A stretch of DNA of 49,325 nt. Source: Rhodospirillales bacterium (GTDB taxonomy: Bacteria; Pseudomonadota; Alphaproteobacteria; Rhodospirillales; SHVQ01). A model generated the notes under the pieces. It was not told the origin of the DNA, did no database searches, and was given only the letters and a program-made list of their open reading frames with translations. The position numbers were made by a program, and so were the translations under genes. Below, in pieces: positions 42,586 to 49,325 of the stretch (positions are counted from its first letter, which is position 1; every line of letters starts with the position of its first letter). The DNA is taken from the NCBI GenBank assembly GCA_009694195.1, contig SHVQ01000021.1, positions 1-49,325 of the forward strand, read 5' to 3'.

Positions 42586-43320
42586 TTAGCGGCGGTCGCC
42601 GAAGAACTGCAGCAGGAGAATGAAGATGTTGATGAAGTCGAGATAGAGCTGGAGCGCGCCCAGGATGGCCTTCCTGTCGTGCACCTCCCGGTCGTCGGAC
42701 TCCAGGTAGATCGACTTGATCGCCTGGGTGTCGTACGCGGTGAGGCCCACGAACACGAGCACGCCGACCGCCGAGATCACGAAGTGGAGGGCCGAGCTCG
42801 CGAGGAAGATGTTGACGACGCTCGCGATGACGACGCCGATCAGCCCCATGAACAGGAAGGCGCCGAACTTCGAGAGATCGCGCTTGGTCGTATAGCCGTA
42901 AAGGCTCATCGCGGCGAAGGTCGCGGAGGTGATGAAGAAGACCCGCGTGATGCTGGCGCCCGTGTACTTGATGAAGATCGCCGACATGGTCACGCCCATC
43001 AGGGCGGCGTAGAACCAGTAGAGCCCTTGGGCCGTCGAGGCCTTCATCGCATGGATGCGGGCGCTCAGGAACCACACAAGGCCGATTTGGCCGATGAACA
43101 GCACCCAGACGAGCGGGGTGCCGAAGATCATCTGCATGGCGGCCTCGGATTGGGCGATGCCGGCCGCGACCAGACCCGTCAGCGCCAGTCCCGATGCCAT
43201 GTAATTGTAAACCCGGAGCATGTAGGCGCGAAGGCCGACGTCGATGTCGGCGGCCCGCGCTTGAGCCGGGGTGAACGTGTCGGTCCTCAGCGTGAACCGA
43301 CGATCAGGTCCGAGTGCCAT
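42586..43320 (-). CDS. Bax inhibitor-1 (YccA/BI-1) family membrane protein
   Basis: A 244-residue protein with seven hydrophobic helices from residue ~30 on: YMLRVYNYMASGLALTGLVAA, FGTPLVWVLFIGQIGLVWF and others, up to LYLDFINIFILLLQFFGDRR at the C-terminus, the BI-1 end signature with the conserved Asp-Phe. BI-1 proteins are putative pH-sensitive Ca2+ leak channels or, in E. coli, FtsH-associated (YccA). The helix TAYDTQAIK carries the conserved Asp pair. Start ATG 43320 follows a GGAGG ribosome site and a strong promoter at 43383-43412; a terminator lies at 42524-42559. It is a single-gene unit. Confidence 0.95.
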   Translation of the reverse strand: MALGPDRRFTLRTDTFTPAQARAADIDVGLRAYMLRVYNYMASGLALTGLVAAGIAQSEAAMQMIFGTPLVWVLFIGQIGLVWFLSARIHAMKASTAQGLYWFYAALMGVTMSAIFIKYTGASITRVFFITSATFAAMSLYGYTTKRDLSKFGAFLFMGLIGVVIASVVNIFLASSALHFVISAVGVLVFVGLTAYDTQAIKSIYLESDDREVHDRKAILGALQLYLDFINIFILLLQFFGDRR

Positions 43321-43382
43321 GATTAAGTCCTCCGTTTTCGAGCGGGGCTTTTGCCTCTGGAATTGCCCCCACTGCTTGTCCG

Positions 43383-43412
43383 TATATAAGGCCCAAACGC
43401 TTGGGAATTCAA
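43383..43412 (-). promoter_or_regulatory. Promoter of the BI-1 gene with a dyad in the spacer
   Basis: On the minus strand TTGAAT (43412-43407) and TATATA (43388-43383) are separated by 18 bases. The spacer holds the dyad CCCAA-4-TTGGG (43392-43405), a candidate operator. The leader before the ATG is about 55 bases. Confidence 0.6.
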
Positions 43413-43454
43413 TAGAGATGGGGCAGAGATGGGGCGCGGGGCCGCCGCCGCCGC

Positions 43455-45980
43455 TCAGTCGTTGCGCAGCCGGGGAGCCGCCCGTTCGCCCAACGCGCGC
43501 CAAGTGCCTGCGAATCCGACGACAAGCGTGACCGCGAGGCAGGCGATGGCGGTCGCCACCGCGGTGCCGGGCAGGAACGTCCAGCTCGACTTCATCAGGA
43601 ACCGGGTGACCGCCCAGCCGGTCAGCGTCCCCGTGGCGGCGCCGATCGCCGCCGTCGCGATCCCGAGCACGCCGTATTCGATGAGGAAGACCTTGAGCAC
43701 ACGGCCGCGCGTGGCCCCCAGCACCTTGAAGACGACGGCATCGTAAACGCGGCGGCGATGGCCGGCGGAAATGGCGCCCGCCAAAACAAGCGCGCCCGCC
43801 AGAATGGCGATCGCAGCCGTGCCGCGCACCGCCCAGGCGACGCCCGCGAGCACGCGTGACGCGGCCTCCAGCGCTTCGCGCACCCGGATCGCCGTCACGT
43901 TCGCGAAGCGGTCGGCGACGGCGCGCTCGATCGCGTTCTCGGCGTCGGGCGGGGCTTCCACCGCCGCGATGTGGGCGTGGGGCGCGCCGTCGAGCGTGCC
44001 CGGCGCGAAGATCACCGCGAAATCGAAGCGCAAGCTCCGCCAGTCGATCTCCCTCAAGTTGGCGATCCTGGCCGTGATCTCGCGGCCGAGCACGTTGAAG
44101 GCGAGCGTGTCGCCGACGCCCACTCTGAATCCGCGGGCGATGCCGGCATCGAGCGAGATCAAGGGCGGGCCCGCGTAGGCGGGCGGCCACCATTCGCCCG
44201 CGACCATCCTTGCCCCCTCGCGCGGCCGTTCGGCGAAGGTGAGCGCCCGGTCGCCGCGCACCGCCCAGGCGGAGTCGGGATCGATCTTCGCCTGCTCAAC
44301 GGGGACGCCGTTGATGCGGACGATGCGGCCGCGGAGCGTCGGCACGCGCTGCAGACCGGTGGCTCCCGGCACCGACCGGATCGCCCGGTCGAATGCCTCC
44401 GCTTGGTCCGGCTGGATGTCGATGAAGAAGAAAGCGGGCGTCGTCGCCGGCAGCCGCTCGTCGATCTCGCGGGCGAGATTGCCCTCGATCAGGACGACGG
44501 CGGTGAGCACGGAAAGGCCGGTGCCGAGCGACACCATCACGGCAGAGACCACCGATCCCGGGCGGTGGAGGTTGGCGAACGCGAGACGGAGCCCGGCGCC
44601 CCGAAGATGCCGCAGGCGCGCCGCCGCGGCCATGACGACGGCGGCGGCGATGCGAAGGATGAGCAGCGTCAACCCGGCGCCCGCGAGAAACCAGGCGGCG
44701 AACGCACGGTCGCTCGCGCTCATGACGGTGAGCAGGCTGAGGGCGGCGGCGCCGAGCGCGGCCGCCCAGATGAAGCCGGCTTGCGGGCGCTTGCCCGCGG
44801 GCGCGACGCGGGCGCGGAACAGGCTCGCCGGGCGGACATTGCGGGTGACGGCGAGCGGCCAGATGGCGAACGTGTACGCCGTCAACGCGCCGAACAGCCC
44901 GGCCAGCGCGAGCGGCCCGACGTAAATTCCGAGCTGCGGCGGGACCGGCAGCCGGTCGCCGATGAGGGCGAGGACGGCAGTCGGCAAGATTGCTCCAAGC
45001 GTTACACCGATCACGATCGCCGCCGATCCGAGGGCGGCGACCTGCAGGAAATATGCACGCAGCACGAGCCCGCTCTCGGCCCCCAGGCATTTGAGGATGG
45101 CGATGGTGCCGATCTTGCCGTCGAGATAGCTCTTCACCGCGTTGGCGACGCCGATGCCGCCGATCAAGAGGATCGCGAACCCGACAAAGGAGAGGAACAG
45201 CGTCATCCGCTCGATGAACCGCTGGATTCCTTCCGCCGCCTGCCCGACACCGCGGATGCGCCACGCCGCATCCGGGAACATCGCCTTGAGCTCGCCGATC
45301 CAATCGGCCGCGGCGACGCCTGATGGAAGCGCGATGCGGTAGTGGTAATGCGCCTGGCTCCCCGGCTGGATCAGTCCGGTCGCCCGGAGCGCGTCCTCGG
45401 AGACGAGCACGCGCGGGCCGAAGCTGAACACGCTCGCGACCCGGTCCGGCTCCTTGAGAACGGCCGCGCGGACCTCGAACGTGGCGACGCCGATGATGAG
45501 GCGCCCGCCCAAGCCGATCCCGAGCTTGGCGAGCAGATTGGGATCGACGGCCGCGCCGTGGAGACGGTCTTGGGTCGCCAGCACCTCGTCGAGCGCGCGG
45601 GGCGGATCGAGCGTAACCGCGCCGACGAGGGGGTAGGCCGCATCCACGGCCTTGAGCTCGACCATCGAAAGCCCGTCGCCCGAGGAGGCCCGCGCCATCG
45701 CGCGTAGCTCGACCACGCGGGAGAGGCCGGCGGCGCGGCTCCGGAGACGCGCGACGTGATCGGTTGGCGCCGGAAGATTGTGCAGGCTCAGATCGACGTC
45801 GCCGCCGAGCAGGCTGCGGGAATCGCGCCGCAGGCCTTCCGTCACGGAGGCGCTGAACGAGCCGACCCCGGCCATGGCGGCGACGCCGACCGCGAGACAG
45901 GCGAGGAAGAGGCGCGATCCCCGCTGGTGTCCGCGGAGCTCCCGCCGGGCGAGCGTGAACGGCAGCCGCATCCGGCTCAC
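43455..45980 (-). CDS. FtsX-type ABC transporter permease (YbbP-like)
   Basis: An 841-residue permease with the MacB/FtsX architecture doubled. Helix 1 (RLFLACLAVGVAAMAGVGSF) is followed by a large periplasmic domain (~55-250), three helices (265-400, including FVGFAILLIGGIGVANAVKSYLDGK), then a second FtsX-like half with a periplasmic domain (~480-700) and three C-terminal helices (~720-835). YbbP-like proteins work with the YbbA ATPase. It starts at GTG 45980 in a GTGA overlap with the ATPase gene; ATG 45971 is an alternative. It probably exports or extracts a lipid or hydrophobic compound, given the thioesterase TesA on the divergent strand (inference). Confidence 0.93.
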   Translation of the reverse strand: MSRMRLPFTLARRELRGHQRGSRLFLACLAVGVAAMAGVGSFSASVTEGLRRDSRSLLGGDVDLSLHNLPAPTDHVARLRSRAAGLSRVVELRAMARASSGDGLSMVELKAVDAAYPLVGAVTLDPPRALDEVLATQDRLHGAAVDPNLLAKLGIGLGGRLIIGVATFEVRAAVLKEPDRVASVFSFGPRVLVSEDALRATGLIQPGSQAHYHYRIALPSGVAAADWIGELKAMFPDAAWRIRGVGQAAEGIQRFIERMTLFLSFVGFAILLIGGIGVANAVKSYLDGKIGTIAILKCLGAESGLVLRAYFLQVAALGSAAIVIGVTLGAILPTAVLALIGDRLPVPPQLGIYVGPLALAGLFGALTAYTFAIWPLAVTRNVRPASLFRARVAPAGKRPQAGFIWAAALGAAALSLLTVMSASDRAFAAWFLAGAGLTLLILRIAAAVVMAAAARLRHLRGAGLRLAFANLHRPGSVVSAVMVSLGTGLSVLTAVVLIEGNLAREIDERLPATTPAFFFIDIQPDQAEAFDRAIRSVPGATGLQRVPTLRGRIVRINGVPVEQAKIDPDSAWAVRGDRALTFAERPREGARMVAGEWWPPAYAGPPLISLDAGIARGFRVGVGDTLAFNVLGREITARIANLREIDWRSLRFDFAVIFAPGTLDGAPHAHIAAVEAPPDAENAIERAVADRFANVTAIRVREALEAASRVLAGVAWAVRGTAAIAILAGALVLAGAISAGHRRRVYDAVVFKVLGATRGRVLKVFLIEYGVLGIATAAIGAATGTLTGWAVTRFLMKSSWTFLPGTAVATAIACLAVTLVVGFAGTWRALGERAAPRLRND

Positions 45981-46693
45981 GACGCGGCCGCCGCGGGACG
46001 GGCTTGGTCGCGCACGCGGCCGTCCTCGAGCGCGACGATGCGCGTGCAGCGGGCCGTGAGCTCGGGCGCGTGGGTGACGAGGACGAGGGTGTTGCGGCGG
46101 CGCCGGTGCATCTCGAACAGCACGTCCATCACGGCCTCGCCGGTCGCGGCATCCAGGTTGCCGGTCGGCTCGTCCGCCAGCAGGACCTCGGGCTCGGCGA
46201 CGAACGCGCGCGCGAGCGCGACCCGCTGCTGCTCGCCGCCGGAGAGCTGCCCGGGATAATGGCCAAGCCGGTGCGCGAGCCCGACGGCCGCGAGCTCGGC
46301 GCGCGCGCGGTCGAAGGCGTTATCGACGTCGGCGAACTCGAGCGGGATGGCGACGTTCTCGATCGCCGTCATCGTCGGGATCAGATGAAAGCTCTGGAAC
46401 ACGATGCCGACGTGGTCGCGGCGCACGCGGGCGAGCGCGTCCTCGCCGAGGTGCGTCGTGTCGATTCCGGCGACGGCGACGGTGCCCGCCGTCGGCTTCT
46501 CCAGGCCCGCGATGACCATGAGGAGGCTCGTCTTGCCCGAGCCCGAAGGGCCGACGATGCCGACCGTCTCGCCCGCCGCCACGCCGAGATCGATCCCGTT
46601 CAGGATATTGACCGGGCCCGCGCTGCTTTCCAGGCTAAGGTGGATGCCCGCGAGCCGGATCGCGAGCGCGCGGTTGCTGTCTGATGTCGTCAC
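45977..46693 (-). CDS. ABC transporter ATP-binding protein (YbbA-like)
   Basis: A 238-residue ATPase with Walker A GPSGSGKTS (~49-57), Q-loop VFQSF, signature LSGGEQQRVALARAF, Walker B VLLADEPTGNLD and the switch His in LVTHAPE. It belongs to the LolD/MacB/YbbA group. The start is GTG 46693; no ribosome site is visible, and a TATATT sits 10 bases ahead of it, so the transcript may be almost leaderless. It overlaps the permease by GTGA and is divergent from tesA with only 31 bases between the starts. This ybbA-ybbP/tesA layout is conserved in proteobacteria. Confidence 0.93.
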   Translation of the reverse strand: MTTSDSNRALAIRLAGIHLSLESSAGPVNILNGIDLGVAAGETVGIVGPSGSGKTSLLMVIAGLEKPTAGTVAVAGIDTTHLGEDALARVRRDHVGIVFQSFHLIPTMTAIENVAIPLEFADVDNAFDRARAELAAVGLAHRLGHYPGQLSGGEQQRVALARAFVAEPEVLLADEPTGNLDAATGEAVMDVLFEMHRRRRNTLVLVTHAPELTARCTRIVALEDGRVRDQARPAAAAS

Positions 46694-46724
46694 GGTGAGA
46701 GGGAATATAGGCTCGACCCGATCA

Positions 46725-47369
46725 ATGCAAAGGTCACGTTTTCGATATCTCCTCCTGGTGATTGCGTCGATCGCGGCGTCGATCCCCCTCGCGCCGCCCG
46801 CGGCGAAGGAGCCCATTCGCATTCTCGTGCTCGGCGACAGCCTCGCCGCCGGGTTCGGCCTCGCCGCGCGTGAGTCTTTTCCGGCCAAGCTCGAATCCGC
46901 GCTCAAGGCGGCGGGCGTCGCGGCCACGGTCGTCAACGGCGGAGTGTCGGGCGAGACCACGGCCGGCGGCCTCGCGCGGCTCGCGTGGATGCTGTCGGAC
47001 CCCGTGCCCGACACCGTCATCCTCGAGCTCGGCGCCAACGACGGGCTCCGCGGGCTCGATCCCCGCGCGACCGGCGCCAATCTCGATGCCATCCTCGCCC
47101 GCCTGGGCGAGCGGAAAATCCCCGTCCTGCTCGCGGGCATGCGGGCGCCGCCCAATCTGGGACCTGAGTACGGCGCCGCCTTCGCCGCCCTCTATCCGGA
47201 GCTCGCGGCGAAGCACGAGGCGATCCTCTATCCCTTCTTCCTCGAAGGCGTCGCCGCCGTGCCCGAGCTCAACCAGGAGGACCGGATCCACCCCAACGCG
47301 CGGGGCGTCGATGTCATCGTCCAGCGCATCGTGCCCAGCGTCCGCGCGCTTCTCCTGCGCGTCCGCTGA
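46725..47369 (+). CDS. tesA: Acyl-CoA thioesterase I / arylesterase (TesA-like SGNH)
   Basis: A 214-residue periplasmic GDSL hydrolase. A signal peptide (residues ~6-25) leads into block I VLGDSLAAGFG (catalytic Ser), block II NGGVSGETTAGG, block III LELGANDGLRG with the conserved Asn and Asp, and block V NQEDRIHPNARG with Asp and His. The family hydrolyses acyl esters and thioesters in the periplasm. It starts at ATG 46725, facing away from the YbbA-like gene. The 96 bases to the next gene show no terminator I can defend. Confidence 0.94.
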   Translation: MQRSRFRYLLLVIASIAASIPLAPPAAKEPIRILVLGDSLAAGFGLAARESFPAKLESALKAAGVAATVVNGGVSGETTAGGLARLAWMLSDPVPDTVILELGANDGLRGLDPRATGANLDAILARLGERKIPVLLAGMRAPPNLGPEYGAAFAALYPELAAKHEAILYPFFLEGVAAVPELNQEDRIHPNARGVDVIVQRIVPSVRALLLRVR

Positions 47370-47465
47370 TTCGCTTGCCAGGCGCGCTTCGGCGTCCTTT
47401 CATGGAATGATCGGACGGCGGCGCCTATCTATAGTGTCGGGAGGCCGAACCGGCCGGAGGCACCC

Positions 47466-48602
47466 ATGTTCACAGTCGCGCACGCCGAAGGCGAAGACGG
47501 CGCCAAGGTCGCTGACACGCTGGCCCACGAGATCGCGAAAGCGAATTCGGGCGCCACTCTCGGCTTCGTCTACGTGACCGACCGCCTGGTCGATTCCTTT
47601 CCCGCCATGCTGGAGACCTTGCGCCGGCGGACGGGCATTCCCCATTGGGTCGGCGGCTCGGGCATGGGCGTGCTCGCCCGCGGGTTCGAATATTTCGATC
47701 GGCCGGCCGCCGCCGTCATGGTGGCGCGCCTGCCGGCCGACGGCTTCCGGGTGATCCCGAGCCTGCGCGCCCGCGCGGACCGGCTCTCGCCCGAGCACCG
47801 GAAGTGGATCGAGCAGGTCTCGCCGCCGTTCGGGATCGTGCACGGCGATCCGACCAACGCCGAGACGCCGGCGGTGATCGAACGGCTCTCCCTCTCGATC
47901 GGCGGATCATCCTTGGGCGAATCGCGCGGCGGCTTCCTCGTCGGCGCGCTCACGTCGTCCAGGGCGGCCAACCACCAGGTCGCCGAGACGATCACCAGCG
48001 GCGGCGTCTCGGGCGTGCTGTTCGCCCCCGACATCCCGGTGGCGACGGGCTTGAGCCAGGGCTGCGTCCCGATCGGGCCGCTGCACGTGGTCGACGAGTG
48101 CATGGACAACGTGCTGGTCACGCTGGACGGCCGCCTCGCGCTCGACGTCTTCAAGGAGGATATCGGCGACCTCGCCGCGCGCGACCTCCGCCGGATCGTC
48201 GGCCACGTCCATGCCGCGCTGCCGGTGAAGGGATCGGATACCGGCGACTACGTGGTCCGCAACCTCATCGGCATCGATCCCGCGCGCGGCTGGGTCGCCA
48301 TCGGCGACGTCGCTGCCCACGGCGACAGCGTGATGTTCGTCCGCCGCGATCCCGACAGCGCGAAGACGGATTTGCGGACCATGGCCGAGAACCTGAAGGG
48401 CCGCACGCGATCCGGGATCAAGGGCGGCGTCTATTTCTCCTGCGTCGCGCGCGGGCCCAACATGTTCGGCGAGGAAGGCCTGGAGACCGCGGTGATCCGC
48501 GACGTGCTCGGCGACATTCCGCTCGTCGGCCTCTATGCCGGCGGCGAGATCTCCAACGGGCGGATCTACGGCTACACGGGCGTGCTGACGCTCTTCCTGT
48601 GA
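47466..48602 (+). CDS. FIST-domain (FIST_N + FIST_C) sensory protein
   Basis: A 378-residue soluble protein with FIST_N (about 25-200: ATLGFVYVTDRLVDSFPAML, GGSGMGVLARG, GGSSLGESRGGFLVGAL) and FIST_C (about 215-370: VARGPNMFGEEGLETAVIRDVLGDIPLVGLYAGGEISNGRIYGYTGVLTLFL). FIST modules are thought to bind small ligands such as amino acids and occur in signalling proteins; here no catalytic or output domain is fused. It starts at ATG 47466 behind CCGGAGG. ThpR follows 31 bases downstream in the same direction, so the two probably share a transcript. Confidence 0.9.
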   Translation: MFTVAHAEGEDGAKVADTLAHEIAKANSGATLGFVYVTDRLVDSFPAMLETLRRRTGIPHWVGGSGMGVLARGFEYFDRPAAAVMVARLPADGFRVIPSLRARADRLSPEHRKWIEQVSPPFGIVHGDPTNAETPAVIERLSLSIGGSSLGESRGGFLVGALTSSRAANHQVAETITSGGVSGVLFAPDIPVATGLSQGCVPIGPLHVVDECMDNVLVTLDGRLALDVFKEDIGDLAARDLRRIVGHVHAALPVKGSDTGDYVVRNLIGIDPARGWVAIGDVAAHGDSVMFVRRDPDSAKTDLRTMAENLKGRTRSGIKGGVYFSCVARGPNMFGEEGLETAVIRDVLGDIPLVGLYAGGEISNGRIYGYTGVLTLFL

Positions 48603-48633
48603 TCCGAAAAAGAACACGTGTGGGGAGGGGCTC

Positions 48634-49179
48634 ATGCGTCTTTTCGTCGCCGTTCCGCTTCCACCTGTTGTGCGGGACAGGCTTGCGATGCTCCGGTTCG
48701 GGTTGCCGGGCGCCCGCTGGTCGGCGCCCGGGAACATGCACGTGACGCTCCGCTTCATCGGCGAGGTTGACCGCGCGGCGGCCGAGGACGTAGCGGGCGC
48801 GCTGCACGAGATCGCGGCGCCCGCGTTCGCGCTCGCCTTCAACGAGATCGGCCATTTCACCCGTGGCCGCGAGGTGCACACGCTGTGGGCGGGAATCCAG
48901 CGGTGCGATGCGCTCCAGTACCTGCACGATAAGGTAGAGTCCGCGGTCATCCGGCTCGGCCACGAGCCGGAGCCGCGCAAGTTCAAGCCGCACGTCACCC
49001 TCGCCCGGCTGAAGAGCACGCCCGTCTCCAGGATCGGCGCCTGGCTCGAAAGCCACGGCGGGTTTTCGAGCCCCAGCTTCGACGTCGGCCATTTCACGCT
49101 GTTCGAAAGCTTCACGAAAAACGAAGGCCCCCACTACGAAGCCCTCGTCGAATATCCGCTCCGGAACGGCCGGGAATAA
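48634..49179 (+). CDS. thpR: RNA 2',3'-cyclic phosphodiesterase (LigT/ThpR)
   Basis: A 181-residue 2H phosphoesterase with two HxTx motifs, HVTLRFIGE (about 36) and HVTLARLK (about 122), symmetric in the fold. It hydrolyses 2',3'-cyclic ends to 2'-phosphate and can ligate tRNA halves in vitro in known homologues. The start at ATG 48634 has a GGGGAGGGG ribosome site. The protein ends with a charged tail. The last 146 bases of the window hold only a family A repeat. Confidence 0.95.
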   Translation: MRLFVAVPLPPVVRDRLAMLRFGLPGARWSAPGNMHVTLRFIGEVDRAAAEDVAGALHEIAAPAFALAFNEIGHFTRGREVHTLWAGIQRCDALQYLHDKVESAVIRLGHEPEPRKFKPHVTLARLKSTPVSRIGAWLESHGGFSSPSFDVGHFTLFESFTKNEGPHYEALVEYPLRNGRE

Positions 49180-49213
49180 TACCAGCGCTCTTTGGTACTG
49201 ACCCGTCCCCATG

Positions 49214-49303
49214 GTCATGGCCGGGCTTGTCCCGGCCATCCATGCCCTTGAACTGATTGTCTTTTTTAAGACGTGGATGCCCGCGACAAGCGCGGGCATG
49301 ACG
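49214..49303. repeat. Dispersed palindromic repeat, family A (longer-spacer copy)
   Basis: Left hairpin GGCCGGGCTTGTCCCGGCC and right hairpin GCCCGCGACAAGCGCGGGC flank AAGACGTGGATG (49268-49279) and an A/T-rich spacer with a run of six T. It ends ATGACG. This spacer is about 20 bases longer than in the 41.6-kb copy. It lies downstream of thpR. Confidence 0.8.
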
Positions 49304-49325
49304 AGTCAATATTAGCGGCGCTTGG

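Noticed and set aside
25895..49303. CRISPR array made of the repeated palindromes
   Set aside because: Copies are kilobases apart, lie in single gaps and have no regular spacers; no cas genes are present.

Overview
The window looks like a chromosomal segment of a GC-rich alphaproteobacterium, most likely Rhodospirillales-like (an inference). By eye about two thirds of bases are G+C; I did not compute it. The evidence is the hemC-hemD-mitofilin(Mic60)-hemY operon, tsaD-gpsA divergent from hemC, a DUF1674/SdhAF4 gene, the EVE/Rieske/acs neighbourhood, the divergent tesA/ybbA-ybbP unit, and many NTGA stop/start overlaps. No plasmid, phage or transposase genes are visible.

Positions 1-22.6 kb are a surface-glycan locus. 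A long leftward operon starts at 7.9 kb. It opens with a winged-helix regulator whose promoter carries two copies of a 15-bp inverted repeat and appears leaderless. A NusG/RfaH-type antiterminator follows, and then an ops-like motif before neuB. After that come neuB and neuC (N-acetylneuraminate-type synthesis), a PAPS-type sulfotransferase, a methyltransferase, an adenylylsulfate kinase (the PAPS source) and a large glycosyltransferase-like protein cut by the window edge. A convergent hicA/hicB-like pair, rfbA and a UDP-sugar 6-dehydrogenase follow. A second set (heparinase-like protein, sxtI/K/J-type carbamoyltransferase trio, GT2, two SGNH hydrolases, O-antigen ligase/polymerase, MBOAT acyltransferase) surrounds the housekeeping gene rsmB. 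Taken together the genes predict a glycan carrying nonulosonate, sulfate, methyl, carbamoyl and acyl groups. The right border of this region is a truncated htpX pseudogene next to the SdhAF4 gene, as if glycan genes had been built into an htpX-rsmB-heparinase block.

Positions 23-38.9 kb are mostly housekeeping: a DUF2927/Sel1 protein and a TPR protein (divergent), acs, Rieske and EVE proteins, an orphan truncated Xre antitoxin-like gene, gpsA, tsaD, then the hem operon. That operon is extended by a FemAB-like acyltransferase and a polysaccharide deacetylase, and meets a convergent DegT-type aminotransferase and a 51-codon gene. tRNA-Thr(CGT) follows at 39.05 kb.

Positions 39.1-49.3 kb hold a CBS protein, a J-domain protein, two unknown genes, a Bax inhibitor-1 protein, an ABC exporter (YbbA/YbbP type) divergent from tesA, a FIST protein and thpR. 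Intergenic gaps here and at 25.9 and 28.9 kb carry at least three families of dispersed palindromic repeats; a shared 28-bp core sits inside two different families.
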